From: Bradyrhizobium sp. Ec3.3
GTDB taxonomy: Bacteria; Pseudomonadota; Alphaproteobacteria; Rhizobiales; Xanthobacteraceae
Length of the DNA: 64,000 bases
Direction: 5' to 3'
NCBI RefSeq assembly: GCF_000472925.1
Contig: NZ_AXAS01000025.1
Location: 62,001 to 126,000 of the forward strand
Shown here: piece after piece, positions 41,928 to 51,272 of the stretch
How the letters are laid out: every line of letters starts with the position of its first letter
Numbering within the stretch: position 1 is the stretch's first letter
Made by a program: the position numbers and the translations under genes
The notes under the pieces: generated by a model
Told to the model about the DNA's origin: nothing
Seen by the model: the letters and a program-made list of their open reading frames with translations, nothing else
The model's database searches: none

Positions 41928-42713
41928 TCATCCGCTCTTCCGCTGCCGGGCGCTCGCCAGTAGGACCAGCATGAAGGACGCCGCCGTCATCAGCGTCGAG
42001 ATCGCGGCAATGGTCGGATCGATCTCGTCGCGGAGCGCGGTGAACATGCGCTTGGTCAGCGGCTGGTACTGGCCGCCCGAGATGAACAGCGCGATGATGG
42101 TCTCGTCCATCGCCGAGATGAAGGCGAAGATCGCGCCCGCCACCACGCTCGACTTGATCTGCGGTAGCGTCACCGCGAAGAAGCTGCGCAACCGATTCAT
42201 GCCGAGGCTGCGCGCGACCATCTCCTGCGCGGGATCGAAGCTTTGCAGGCCCGCCAGCACGGAGATGACGACGTAAGGCAGGCCCAGCATCACGTTGGCG
42301 AGCACGAGGCCCGGCAGGGTCGCGACCAGGCCGACGCGGGCATAGATGAAGAAGATGCCGACCGCAGTGATGATGATCGGCACCACGAGCGGCAAGAGCA
42401 GCGCCATGTGGATCACGCGCATAACGCGCAGTTTCGATTGGCTGATCGCGTAGGCCGCGGCGACGCCGAGCGGCGTCGCGATCACGACCGTGAAGGCCGC
42501 GACGATCAGCGTCACCTGCGTCGCCTGCATCCAGGCCGGATTTGAGAAATATTGCTGATACCAGCGCAACGACAGCGAAGGCGGCGGGAAAGTCAGGAAG
42601 CGCGCGCTGGAGAACGAGATCGGCACGATGATCAACACCGGCAGGATCAGATAGATCAGCACCAGCGCGGTAGCCGCGATCAAGACGATCCGGGCGGGCG
42701 AAATTGTTCTCAT
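41928..42713 (-). CDS. ABC transporter permease (PotC-like), second Pot system
   Basis: The protein has 261 residues and six helices, starting ARIVLIAATALVLIYLILPVLIIVPISF, with the EAA-type loop QEMVARSLGMNRLRSFFAVTLPQIK (about 167-190). The open frame runs much further upstream over the PotB-like gene, but the ATG at 42713 overlaps that gene's stop by 4 bases and gives the normal family length. It is the last gene of the operon. Its partner permease, binding protein and ATPase lie upstream. Confidence 0.93.
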   Translation of the reverse strand: MRTISPARIVLIAATALVLIYLILPVLIIVPISFSSARFLTFPPPSLSLRWYQQYFSNPAWMQATQVTLIVAAFTVVIATPLGVAAAYAISQSKLRVMRVIHMALLLPLVVPIIITAVGIFFIYARVGLVATLPGLVLANVMLGLPYVVISVLAGLQSFDPAQEMVARSLGMNRLRSFFAVTLPQIKSSVVAGAIFAFISAMDETIIALFISGGQYQPLTKRMFTALRDEIDPTIAAISTLMTAASFMLVLLASARQRKSG

Positions 42714-43579
42714 TTCTGCCCCAACACGCGATCGAGCGAGATGAAGCGGCTGACGACGAAGAAGATCAGGAGGACGCTGAGGAGGAGGACCACGGCGACC
42801 GCGCTCGCCGCCCCGAACTGGTTGTAGAGCTCGACATTGCGGCTCACCAGCATCGACACCATCACCGTGCGCCCGCCGCCGAGCAGCTCCGGCGTGATAT
42901 AGAAACCGAGGCACAGCACGAAGACCATGGTCGAGCCGGCGAGCACGCCGGGCAGCGACAGCGGCAGGAAGACGCGAAAGAAGGTGAACGCCGGACTGCC
43001 ACCAAGGCTCGCACCGGCCTGCATCAAATCGTTGGGGATCTTCTGCATGGTGGCGTAGAGCGGCAGCACCATGAAAGGCAAGAGGATGTGCACGGTCGCG
43101 ACCACCGTGCCAAAAGTGTTGTGGACGAGCGCGAGCGGCTCGCCGATCACGTCGAGGTAGCGCAGGAACTGGTTGATCACGCCGGTGCGCTGGAGAAGCG
43201 CGAGCCACGCATAGGCACGCACCAGCACGCTGGTCCAGAACGGCAGCACGACTAGCGCCAGGATGACGACACTCCACGCCTTGGACACCGCGTTCGCGGC
43301 ATAGGCCACGGGATAGCCGAGGACGAGCGCAAGCACCGTCACCAGAAGGCTGATCTCGAAGGTCAGCGCGAAGCTGCGCCAGTAGATGTCCTCGCTCAGA
43401 ATGCGGCGATAGTGCTCGAGCGTGAAGCCGTCGTGATAGATCGACTGCCACGCGAGCCAGCCGACCGGCAGTACGATCAGAAGGAGGATGACAAGCAGCG
43501 CCGGCGACACCAATGCCAGCATCAGGCCGTCCTCACGGCGCTGATGCCTGAGCGAAGGATCTGGTTTTGATGTCGTCAA
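42710..43579 (-). CDS. ABC transporter permease (PotB-like), second Pot system
   Basis: This channel subunit has 289 residues. Its helices include GLMLALVSPALLVILLLIVLPVGWLAWQS, and the EAA-type loop is NDLMQAGASLGGSPAFTFFRVFLPLS. No ATG lies in a sensible position; a TTG at 43579 with GAGG 7 bases upstream is the best start and begins 52 bases after the binding-protein stop. An earlier in-frame start would overlap the binding-protein gene. Confidence 0.9.
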   Translation of the reverse strand: MTTSKPDPSLRHQRREDGLMLALVSPALLVILLLIVLPVGWLAWQSIYHDGFTLEHYRRILSEDIYWRSFALTFEISLLVTVLALVLGYPVAYAANAVSKAWSVVILALVVLPFWTSVLVRAYAWLALLQRTGVINQFLRYLDVIGEPLALVHNTFGTVVATVHILLPFMVLPLYATMQKIPNDLMQAGASLGGSPAFTFFRVFLPLSLPGVLAGSTMVFVLCLGFYITPELLGGGRTVMVSMLVSRNVELYNQFGAASAVAVVLLLSVLLIFFVVSRFISLDRVLGQK

Positions 43580-43631
43580 CGCTGCCTCGCTGGTTGATCG
43601 GTCCGGTTCGGCAGCCGCCGAACCGGTTGGC

Positions 43632-44693
43632 TCACTTCTGCATGAACGCGGCCCAGCGCTTCTCGGCCGCCTCGCCTGCCGGCGACGACCACCAGGCATA
43701 GGACATCAGCGCTTGCTTCGCCGCGTTCGCGGGCTCGCTCGGCAATTGCGCGGCGCGCTCCGGCTTGATCACGCCGGTATCGAACGCCTTCGGGTTGCCC
43801 GGGCCGTAGTCGATGTTCAGCGGCAAATTGGCCTGATGCACGGGATCGACAGCCTCATTGAGGAACTTTACCGCCGTCTCGAGATTCGGCGCGCCCTTGA
43901 GGATGCAGAGCGAGGTGCTCTGCAAAATGCCCTGGTTGTAGGTGAAGGCGACCTTGGCGCCTTCCTTGGCGACCGCGCTGACTCGGCCGTTCCAGGCCAT
44001 CTCCATGTCGACCTCGCCGTCGTTGAGGAGCTGCGCCGACTGCGCCCCCGAGGTCCACCACACCGTGATGCTGGGCTTGATCTCCTCCAGCTTCTTGAAG
44101 GCGCGGTCGACATCGAGCGGATAGAGCTTGTCGGGCGCCACGCCGTCGGCCATCAGCGCAGCCTCAAGCGTTGCAATGGGATGGTTGCGCAGCGCTCGGC
44201 GGCCAGGAAATTTCTTGACGTCCCAGAAATCGGCCCAGCTATTGGGCGCATCCTTCGGGAACGTCTTCTGGCTGAAGGCGAGCACGCTGGAGTAGAACTC
44301 GTAGGATACCGAATAGGGGTTGCGATAGGCCTCAGGCATCGCAGCGGCGTTCGGGATCTTCGAGAAATCGAGCTTCTCGATCAGCCCCTGCTCGCCGCCG
44401 CGCAGGCAATAGCCGGTCGGCGTGTCGACCACGTCCCAGATCGGCTTGCCGCTGCCGACCTGCGTCTTGATCGCGGGCCAGGCATCGGGAATGGAATCCT
44501 GGTTGATGGTGATGCCGAGCTTCTTGGCGGAGGGATCGAGGATCGCCACCGTCTGCGCCTGCTGATAGGCGCCGCCCTGCGAGACGAAGGTGATCTGCTC
44601 GGCGGCATCAGCCGTCGTGCACGTAAGTCCAAACGCGCCGAGCGACGCGCCCAACAGCGCATGTCCAAACATGAAGCCCAGTTTCGTCGTCAT
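43632..44693 (-). CDS. ABC transporter substrate-binding protein (PotD-like), second Pot system
   Basis: This 353-residue periplasmic protein has a signal peptide (TTKLGFMFGHALLGASLGAFGLTCTTADA) cleaved before AEQITFVSQGG. The mature protein has the polyamine-binding-family pattern: DVVDTPTGYCLRGGEQGL, SWADFWDVKKFPGRRAL, NDGEVDMEMAWNGRVSAV. I chose the ATG at 44693 (GAGGCGAGG before it). The adjacent flavoprotein gene suggests that its ligand is an amine or an amino-acid-like compound. Confidence 0.93.
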   Translation of the reverse strand: MTTKLGFMFGHALLGASLGAFGLTCTTADAAEQITFVSQGGAYQQAQTVAILDPSAKKLGITINQDSIPDAWPAIKTQVGSGKPIWDVVDTPTGYCLRGGEQGLIEKLDFSKIPNAAAMPEAYRNPYSVSYEFYSSVLAFSQKTFPKDAPNSWADFWDVKKFPGRRALRNHPIATLEAALMADGVAPDKLYPLDVDRAFKKLEEIKPSITVWWTSGAQSAQLLNDGEVDMEMAWNGRVSAVAKEGAKVAFTYNQGILQSTSLCILKGAPNLETAVKFLNEAVDPVHQANLPLNIDYGPGNPKAFDTGVIKPERAAQLPSEPANAAKQALMSYAWWSSPAGEAAEKRWAAFMQK

Positions 44694-44722
44694 CCTCGCC
44701 TCCTCTGTCGTCAACAAGAAAC

Positions 44723-46042
44723 TCACTGTCCGATCGCGTCCAGGAACTGGTACCAACCGGCAACCATGCGCACGGCGGGTTCTCGGAACGAATAGAACGG
44801 AATGATCTTGAGGCGGCTCGCATCGAGCAGCCCGACATCAGGCTTTTCGCCGCGGACGAAGGCCGCGAGATAGCGGCCCATCAGGCTCGACATCGCGACG
44901 CCAGCCCCGTTGTAGCCCATGGCGAACAGCCTGCGCTCGTCGAGCCGGCCGATATGCGGCACCGAGTCCAGCGTCATGCCGACGAGGCCCGACCATTTGA
45001 ACGCGAGCCGCACGTCCGCAAGATCAGGGAAGATGCCGACCATCGCCTTGCGCAGCGCGTCGAAGGCGGATTCCGAATCCTGCTTGCCGAAGGCTCCGCG
45101 GCCGCCGAAGATCACGCGATTGTCGACCATGCGGAACCAGCGCATCATGCGCTTGGTCTCGGTGTAGGTGCGGCCCGTCGGCATCAGGCGTCCCGCGAGA
45201 TTGCGCGGCAGCTGGTCGGTTGCGATGATCGCGCTGCGGAACGGGATCAGCGTGTGCTGCAAGTGCCGCGTCGCATCCGTCAGATCGGAATAGCTGTTGG
45301 TGGCGATGATCGCCTGCTTTGCGCGCACCACGCCTTGCGGCGTCTCGGCGACGACGCCGCCTTGCTCACGTCGCAGCTTGAGGACCGGCGTGTCCTGGAA
45401 GACGGCGACGCCGCGGCGCGCCACACCGTCGGCGAGGCCGCGCACATAGTTGAGCGGATGGATGCCGCCGGAGCCGGGATTGAGCACGCCGCCGACGAAG
45501 ATGTCCGAGCCGGTCTCATCGCGCACGCCCCTGGCGTCGAGGATGCGGACCTCCGCATCGCCCATCTCGCGCTTCATCCAGTCGGCCTCATTGATCGCGG
45601 CCTTCAACGTCGTCTCGTTGTGCGCGGCCTTGACCTGGCCGGTCCGCGTCAACGCCGCGCTGGTGATGCCGAATTCAGCAACCAGCTCCTCGACGATGTC
45701 GGCTGATTCATGCGCGATCTCGTACATTCGCTTGGCCATGGCGCGGCCATGCGCGGCGTCGATCTCGCGGAACGACAGGCGAAACTTTGCGGTGATCACC
45801 CCGCCATTGCGCCCGCTCGCGCCCCAGCCGGGGCGGTTCGCCTCCAGCACGACCGGCGACAGACCGCTCTTGGCAATGTGGTGCGCCGCGGACAGGCCGG
45901 TGTAGCCCGCGCCGATGATCACCACATCCGCCTGATGCTCGCCTGACAGGACCGGAAACTCGCGAGCAGGCTCCGCCGTGCTCGCCCAGAGCGAGTTGAC
46001 GGATGGCTGCGCGGTCCAATACCCTGTCATGCGTCCGCTCAT
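44723..46042 (-). CDS. FAD-dependent amine oxidoreductase (PuuB-like)
   Basis: The 439-residue DAO-fold flavoprotein has ADVVIIGAGYTGLSAAHHIAK (about 37-57) and PGWGASGRNGGVITAKFR, typical of gamma-glutamylputrescine oxidase and related amine oxidases. The C-terminal FAD contact is RRLFAMGYNGAGVAMSSLMGR. The ATG at 46042 (GTGTGAGC upstream) starts 2 bases after the HAD gene stop. It would deaminate the imported amine. It lies inside the operon between the HAD gene and the binding protein. Confidence 0.9.
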   Translation of the reverse strand: MSGRMTGYWTAQPSVNSLWASTAEPAREFPVLSGEHQADVVIIGAGYTGLSAAHHIAKSGLSPVVLEANRPGWGASGRNGGVITAKFRLSFREIDAAHGRAMAKRMYEIAHESADIVEELVAEFGITSAALTRTGQVKAAHNETTLKAAINEADWMKREMGDAEVRILDARGVRDETGSDIFVGGVLNPGSGGIHPLNYVRGLADGVARRGVAVFQDTPVLKLRREQGGVVAETPQGVVRAKQAIIATNSYSDLTDATRHLQHTLIPFRSAIIATDQLPRNLAGRLMPTGRTYTETKRMMRWFRMVDNRVIFGGRGAFGKQDSESAFDALRKAMVGIFPDLADVRLAFKWSGLVGMTLDSVPHIGRLDERRLFAMGYNGAGVAMSSLMGRYLAAFVRGEKPDVGLLDASRLKIIPFYSFREPAVRMVAGWYQFLDAIGQ

Positions 46043-46044
46043 GC

Positions 46045-46758
46045 TCACACTGCGCCGATGGCGGCGTCGGCAAAGGCCTTCATGGTTGGGAAATGGAAGT
46101 CGGGCTTGGTCAGCGTCGGCACCTCCGGCGTTCCGCCGAAGCCGGCGAGCCCCTGGCGCCGCTCGATCCAGCACACCTTGTAGCCAAGTTTCCGCGCGAT
46201 CCCGATGTCGTGGTATTGGCTCTGCGCGACGTGCAGGATGTCCGACTGCTTGTAGCCGAACGCCGACTGACGGCCTTTATTGTAGGCGAAGAATTCCGGA
46301 TTTGGCTTTGCAACACCAGTCTCGTCGGCGCAGACGGTGTCGTCGAAGGGATTGCCGAGCGCATGCGCGTAGCAGGACAGCGCGACGCGATCGGCATTGG
46401 TCATCGCGACCAGGCGGAATTTCGTGCGCAGGCGCTTCAAGGCCTCGACTGAATCCGCGAACGGAGCCCAGCGCAGCACCGCGAGCTGGAACACGTCGCA
46501 GGATGCATCGTCGGCCGGCAGGCCCAGTTCCTTGGCGAGGTAGCGATAGACGTGGAACATCACCTCGCTCGAGCGTTCGGGATGCGCATCGCGGCCGCGC
46601 TTGTAGGAGGCGAAGATCTTGTCGTCGCTGAGCTCGGCCGGCGTCTTGCCCGAGATCCTGCGCACCGCCGATAGCACGCCGGCCTCGAAATCGATCAAGG
46701 TGCCGACGACGTCGAAGGTGAGGACCTTGAAATTGTTGAACGGGGCTTGGGATGACAT
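46045..46758 (-). CDS. HAD family hydrolase, L-2-haloacid dehalogenase-like (type II)
   Basis: This 237-residue HAD-IA enzyme has motif I LTFDVVGTLIDFEAG (nucleophile Asp16), motif II VAMTNADR (about 118), a Lys in TGVAKPNPEFF (about 150) and motif IV in LHVAQSQYHDIGIARKLG. The type II haloacid dehalogenases share this plan, but many relatives act on phosphates. It lies between the ABC ATPase and the flavoprotein in a six-gene operon. A dehalogenase or phosphatase role in amine breakdown is unproven. Confidence 0.88.
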   Translation of the reverse strand: MSSQAPFNNFKVLTFDVVGTLIDFEAGVLSAVRRISGKTPAELSDDKIFASYKRGRDAHPERSSEVMFHVYRYLAKELGLPADDASCDVFQLAVLRWAPFADSVEALKRLRTKFRLVAMTNADRVALSCYAHALGNPFDDTVCADETGVAKPNPEFFAYNKGRQSAFGYKQSDILHVAQSQYHDIGIARKLGYKVCWIERRQGLAGFGGTPEVPTLTKPDFHFPTMKAFADAAIGAV

Positions 46759-46793
46759 TGGGCTTCTTCTCTTTGGTTGGAACGAGGTGGGAT

Positions 46794-47873
46794 CTAGTCC
46801 ACCCTCGGCACGACGATGGTGTCCTCGGGGTGGAGGGTGACGATGAGATTGCCGCCGACCGGCGGAATGCGGCGATAGGCCTCGTGATAGGTCGGCTGGC
46901 GCAGGCTGAGCGCAGAGCCGTCGGCAAGGCTGAGGAAGATACGCAGGCTCTCACCCTGGTAGACGATGTCGGTGACGGTACCGGTCAGCCGGTTGCAGGC
47001 CCCATCGCCCGCGCCATCGTCGATCAGAAGCTTCTCGCTGTGCACGGCGAGCATCAGCGCATCGCCCGGTGGGATAGCTCGGGCACTGCGCAGCACGGAA
47101 TTGCCGAGCGCGACGCTGCATGAATCAATGCGGCGGACGGGCAAGAGCGTGGCTTCGCCGATAAAGCTCGCGACGAAGGAATCCGCTGGATGGTCGTGCA
47201 GGCGCGCGGGCTCGTCGATCTGTATCAGCTTGCCGTCCTTCATCACGGCGACGCGGTCGCTCATGGTCAGCGCCTCGCGCTGGTCATGGGTGACGTAGAT
47301 GATGGTGGCGCCGATGCGCTTATGCAGCGTCCGCAGCTCGATCTGCATGGATTCGCGGAGCTGCTTGTCGAGCGCTGAGAGCGGCTCGTCCATCAGGATC
47401 AGTTGCGGCTCGAAAATCATGGCGCGCGCCAGCGCCACGCGCTGGCGCTGGCCGCCAGAGAGCTGCGCAATGCCGCGATGCTCATAGCCGGACAGCCCCA
47501 CCATGGCGAGTGCGGCGCGCACCCTGTCGGGCCAGGTCGATTTCGGCAGGCGGCGGGCGCGCAAGGGAAAGGCGACGTTCTCGCCGACACTCATATGCGG
47601 GAACAGCGCGTAGTTCTGGAAGACGACGCCGATCTCGCGCTTGTGCGGCGGCATGTAGGTGACGTCGCGGCCGCCGAAATGGATCGAGCCGGAGGAAGGC
47701 AGGATGAAGCCGCCGAGGATGCCGAGCAGCGTGGTCTTGCCGGAACCGGACGGGCCGAGCAGCGAGACGAACTCCCCGGCGCCGACATTGAGTGACACGT
47801 CATCGAGGGCGCGAACCGCGCCGTAAGCCTTGCTTGCGGACCTGATCTCGACGCTTTCCGCTCGTTTGTCCAA
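46794..47873 (-). CDS. ABC transporter ATP-binding protein (PotA-like), second Pot system
   Basis: This ATPase (359 residues from TTG 47873; 375 from ATG 47921) has Walker A LLGPSGSGKTTLL, signature QLSGGQRQRVALARAMI, Walker B LILMDEPLSALD, and a C-terminal TOBE domain (about 280-355). The TTG with GAGGA upstream gives an N-terminus LDKRAESVEIRSASKAYG of normal family length; the extra 16 residues from the ATG look non-conserved. It heads the operon, divergent from a LysR gene. Confidence 0.93.
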   Translation of the reverse strand: MDKRAESVEIRSASKAYGAVRALDDVSLNVGAGEFVSLLGPSGSGKTTLLGILGGFILPSSGSIHFGGRDVTYMPPHKREIGVVFQNYALFPHMSVGENVAFPLRARRLPKSTWPDRVRAALAMVGLSGYEHRGIAQLSGGQRQRVALARAMIFEPQLILMDEPLSALDKQLRESMQIELRTLHKRIGATIIYVTHDQREALTMSDRVAVMKDGKLIQIDEPARLHDHPADSFVASFIGEATLLPVRRIDSCSVALGNSVLRSARAIPPGDALMLAVHSEKLLIDDGAGDGACNRLTGTVTDIVYQGESLRIFLSLADGSALSLRQPTYHEAYRRIPPVGGNLIVTLHPEDTIVVPRVD

Positions 47874-48032
47874 CGATCGATCCTCGTCACACCCTAGGCG
47901 GCGCGCCTCACTGCACGCCATAAGCTTGTTTTATAGACTGGCCGTAGGATCAGCTTGCGATTGCAGCTTCATGAGCACGCAATCTTCTCTCCCAAGCCTT
48001 GTCTTTAGCCTGTCATGCCAATGACACCAGAG

Positions 48033-48056
48033 TTGGCAAAACTCGGCAATTGCCAA
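48033..48056. promoter_or_regulatory. LysR-type operator candidate
   Basis: TTGGC (48033-48037) and GCCAA (48052-48056) are inverted half-sites. The right one is part of the perfect palindrome GGCAATTGCC (48045-48054). The site lies 29 bases before the LysR ATG and in the gap shared with the ABC operon. Confidence 0.45.
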
Positions 48057-48084
48057 ATTCTTACCGGCCGCATAACATCAAGTT

Positions 48085-49023
48085 ATGCCCGAGCTCCGCC
48101 GAATGCTGCCCTCCTCAAACGCCCTGTTCGTCTTCGACGCAGCGGCGCGCAACGGCAGCTTCACTGCTGCGGCGGCGGAGTTGAACGTCACGCAGCCTGC
48201 GGTGAGCCGGATGCTCGGCCAGTTCGAGGAGCATCTCGGCGTTCGCCTGTTCGACCGCAAGGCGGGGCGCGCGGTGCTCACCGAGGAAGGCGAACTGCTG
48301 TATCGCCGCGTGCTCGAGGGCTTTCGCAGCATCGAGACCGGGCTGATCGAGATCGAGCGACGGCGCAAGGGTACCGAGACGGTCACCCTCTCCGTCTCTT
48401 CCGCCTTCACCACGCATTGGCTGATGCCGCGCATCGACAAGCTGCAGCGGCATTTTCCTCAAGTCGACCTTCGCTTCCAGCTCATCTCGGGGGCGCTGCG
48501 CGGGCCCGTCGAGAATGTCGATCTCGGCATGCGCTTTCGCGACAGCGAGGAGCCTTACTCCGGCGGCACGCTGGTCATGAAAGAAGTCATGTTGCCGGTG
48601 TGCAGCCCCACTTACATCAGCGAGGTGGAGCCTGCGGAAGGCAATACCGTCATTCGTCTCGCCGAGACGCCGGGCGATTGGGCGGCGGATTATCCAAAGT
48701 TTCTCACGAAGCGCCGTGGTCCATCCAAGGCGCTGAGCTTCACCGATTATGCCGTCGTGGTGCAGGCCGCGCTGCTCGGCCAGGGCATCGCGCTCGGCTG
48801 GCTGACCGTCACCTCGCACTGGCTGCTCACCGGCGCCCTGGTCCCCGCGTCCGACGCGCTCACCACCACGCGCCGCATTTGCGAATTCCTGCCGCCGCGC
48901 AACCGACCGATGCGGCCCCTTGCCGCCGAAATCCGCGACTGGATCATCGGCCAGATGCGCAGCGAGATCGCGGCGATCGATCAGCTGTATCCCAAGCTCG
49001 ATCTGATGACCGCCTGCTATTGA
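48085..49023 (+). CDS. LysR family regulator (GcvA-like)
   Basis: The 312 residues begin MPELRRMLPSSNALFVFDAAARNGSFTAAAAELNVTQPAVSRMLGQFEEHLGVRLF, the GcvA-type helix-turn-helix, with the effector domain at about 95-300. It is divergent from the PotABCD/amine-oxidase operon and is its likely regulator. The last 7 bases overlap the convergent uxuA stop. Confidence 0.93.
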   Translation: MPELRRMLPSSNALFVFDAAARNGSFTAAAAELNVTQPAVSRMLGQFEEHLGVRLFDRKAGRAVLTEEGELLYRRVLEGFRSIETGLIEIERRRKGTETVTLSVSSAFTTHWLMPRIDKLQRHFPQVDLRFQLISGALRGPVENVDLGMRFRDSEEPYSGGTLVMKEVMLPVCSPTYISEVEPAEGNTVIRLAETPGDWAADYPKFLTKRRGPSKALSFTDYAVVVQAALLGQGIALGWLTVTSHWLLTGALVPASDALTTTRRICEFLPPRNRPMRPLAAEIRDWIIGQMRSEIAAIDQLYPKLDLMTACY

Positions 49024-50207
49024 TGCGTGATCGCGCGGATCGCTCCGCGCAGCTCGGCGAGGCCGCGCAGGCGGCCGATCGCAGTGTAGCCGGGATTGGT
49101 GCGCTTGGTCGCGGCGAGATCATCGAGCATGCGATGGCCGTGGTCGGGGCGAAAGACGATCTGCTTGTCCGGCGCGCGCCGCGCGTTCTCCTTCAGGAGT
49201 GCCTTGAGCACGGCGACCATGTCGACGTCGCCATCGAGATGATCGGACTCGTAGAAGGACAGGCCGTCGGCCTCGCGTTTGGTCGCACGCAGATGCGCGA
49301 ATGCGATGCGCGGGCCGAAGCGCTCCGCCATCGCCGGCAGGTCGTTGTCGGCGCGCACGCCGAGCGAGCCCGTGCACAGGCAGATGCCGTTGGCCTTTGA
49401 CGGCACGGCATCGAACAGCGCCTGATAATCGTCAGCCGTGGAGGCGACGCGCGGCAGGCCGAACAACGGACGCGGCGGATCGTCGGGGTGCAGCGTCAGC
49501 GACACGCCGAGCTGTTCCGCCACCGGCGCAACGCGGGCGAGGAATTCGGCGAGATGCTGGCGCAGGATCTCGGGCGTGATGTCGCGGTACTGCTCGAGCC
49601 GGTCGCGGAATTGCGGGATGGTCATCGGCTCGGTGGTCGAACCGGGCAGCGCGCTGGCGATGGCCGTGATGAGATAATCGATGTCCGCCTGGCTCATCTT
49701 TTCGAAGAGCTTTTTCGCACGCGCCTGCGCTTCGGGCGAATATTCCTGAGGTGCCGCTGGCCGCTTCAGGATGTGCAGCTCGAATGCTGCAAAGCGATCC
49801 TGATCGAAGCGCATGGCGCGGGCGCCGTTCGGCATTTCCCATTCGAGATCGGTGCGGCACCAGTCGACCACCGGCATGAAGTTGTAGCAGATGATCTTGA
49901 TGCCGGAGGCGGCGACCGCTTCCAGGCTCGCGATCCACGCCTCGATGGAGCGGGTTGCCTTAGCCCCAAGCCGCTTGACGTCGTCGGGGATCGGGATGGA
50001 TTCCACGACCGACCAGGTCAGTTGCGTGCGGCCGGGCTGGCCCTTTTCGATGAAATTCTTGCGCTCCTCGACGCCTTTGCGCGTCCATGCCTCGCCGATC
50101 GGCACCTGATGCAGTGCGGAGACGATGTCCGTCGCGCCGGCCTGCCTGACATCATCGAGCGACACGGGATCATCGGGCCCGTACCAGCGCCATCCCTGCA
50201 GCATCAT
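49017..50207 (-). CDS. uxuA: Mannonate dehydratase
   Basis: This 396-residue enzyme dehydrates D-mannonate to 2-keto-3-deoxy-D-gluconate in hexuronate breakdown. It starts MMLQGWRWYGPDDPVSLDDVRQAGATDIVSALHQVPIGEAW and ends with FRPDHGHRMLDDLA and NPGYTAIGRLRGLAELRG, all typical of UxuA. ICYNFMPVVDWCRTDLEW (about 105-122) and LTLHPDDPPRP carry metal and substrate contacts. GGAGG lies 8 bases before the ATG. It is the last gene of the leftward hexuronate unit. Confidence 0.96.
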   Translation of the reverse strand: MMLQGWRWYGPDDPVSLDDVRQAGATDIVSALHQVPIGEAWTRKGVEERKNFIEKGQPGRTQLTWSVVESIPIPDDVKRLGAKATRSIEAWIASLEAVAASGIKIICYNFMPVVDWCRTDLEWEMPNGARAMRFDQDRFAAFELHILKRPAAPQEYSPEAQARAKKLFEKMSQADIDYLITAIASALPGSTTEPMTIPQFRDRLEQYRDITPEILRQHLAEFLARVAPVAEQLGVSLTLHPDDPPRPLFGLPRVASTADDYQALFDAVPSKANGICLCTGSLGVRADNDLPAMAERFGPRIAFAHLRATKREADGLSFYESDHLDGDVDMVAVLKALLKENARRAPDKQIVFRPDHGHRMLDDLAATKRTNPGYTAIGRLRGLAELRGAIRAITHQ

Positions 50208-50222
50208 GACATTCCTCCCGGC

Positions 50223-51272
50223 TCAGTTCGCGGTCAGCACGACCTTGACGCTCTGCGAGCGGTCGAGCGCCAGCCTGAGCGCATCGGGCGCCGTCGACAA
50301 GGGGCGCTCGGCCGTGACCAGCGACAGCACATCGACGCTGCCATTGGAAATCAGTTCCACCGCGGTTGCGAATTCGAAACCGAAGCGGAACGAGCCGCGC
50401 AGGTCAATCTCCTTGGCCATCACGGCATTTGCCGGCGTCGGAATCTGGCCGCCCGGCAGGTTGCCGATCTGCACCACCGTGCCACCACGACGCACGATGC
50501 CAATGGCGCTGGCAAGGCCCGCAGCCGTGCCCGAAACCTCGAACGCGACGTCATAGGGACGCACAGCGGCCTGCGCCCTCAGGCCTTCCTCGCCGCCCGA
50601 GACGTTCTCGACGTGGGATGCGCCGAGCCGGGTTGCGAAGGCAAGCGGCGCGGGCGCGATGTCGGCGACCGTGACGTCCGCCATGCCGGCGCGGCGCGCC
50701 GCGAGCATGGTGAGCAGTCCGATCGGCCCGGCACCGAAGATGATACCGCGTTTGCCCTTGACGTCACCGGCGCGCGCGACGGCGTGGAGGCAGACCGCGA
50801 GCGGCTCGGCGAGCGCCGCGGCCTGATAGGAGACGTGATCCGGGATCCTCACGCACTGTGCCGGGATCGCATCGAAGTAATTGGCAAAGCCGCCCTGCAT
50901 GTGCGGAGTTTTCGACGCCGAGCCCATGAAGAAGATATTTTCGCAGAGGTTCGGCCGGCCCTCGCGGCAGGCGACGCAATGGCCGCACCAGCGCGACGGA
51001 TTGACGGCGACACGGTCGCCGACCTTCAGGTTCGGCGCGGCTCCGGCGATCTCCACGACCTCGCCGGAGATCTCATGTCCCAGCACCAGCGGCGACTTCA
51101 CGACGAAATCGCCGGTGCGGGCGTGGCGGAAGTAGTGCATGTCCGAACCGCAGATGCCACCGGCACCGAAGCGGATGCGCACCATGCCTTCGCCAAGCTT
51201 CTCGAGCGGGTGCTCGATCATGCGCAGGTCTTCGGGTCCGAACAGGGTTGCAGCGAGAGCGACTGAGGTCAT
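50223..51272 (-). CDS. Zinc-dependent alcohol dehydrogenase, L-idonate 5-dehydrogenase type
   Basis: The 349-residue MDR-family enzyme has the catalytic Zn ligands in ICGSDMHYF (Cys near 40) and VLGHEISGEVVEI (His near 65), the structural Zn block CGHCVACREGRPNLC (about 96-110) and the NAD motif IFGAGPIGLLTMLAARR (about 175-191). It is closest to L-idonate/galactonate 5-dehydrogenases and would oxidize an aldonate to a keto-aldonate feeding the UxuA/UxuB route. Its start overlaps the DctM stop by 4 bases. Confidence 0.88.
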   Translation of the reverse strand: MTSVALAATLFGPEDLRMIEHPLEKLGEGMVRIRFGAGGICGSDMHYFRHARTGDFVVKSPLVLGHEISGEVVEIAGAAPNLKVGDRVAVNPSRWCGHCVACREGRPNLCENIFFMGSASKTPHMQGGFANYFDAIPAQCVRIPDHVSYQAAALAEPLAVCLHAVARAGDVKGKRGIIFGAGPIGLLTMLAARRAGMADVTVADIAPAPLAFATRLGASHVENVSGGEEGLRAQAAVRPYDVAFEVSGTAAGLASAIGIVRRGGTVVQIGNLPGGQIPTPANAVMAKEIDLRGSFRFGFEFATAVELISNGSVDVLSLVTAERPLSTAPDALRLALDRSQSVKVVLTAN

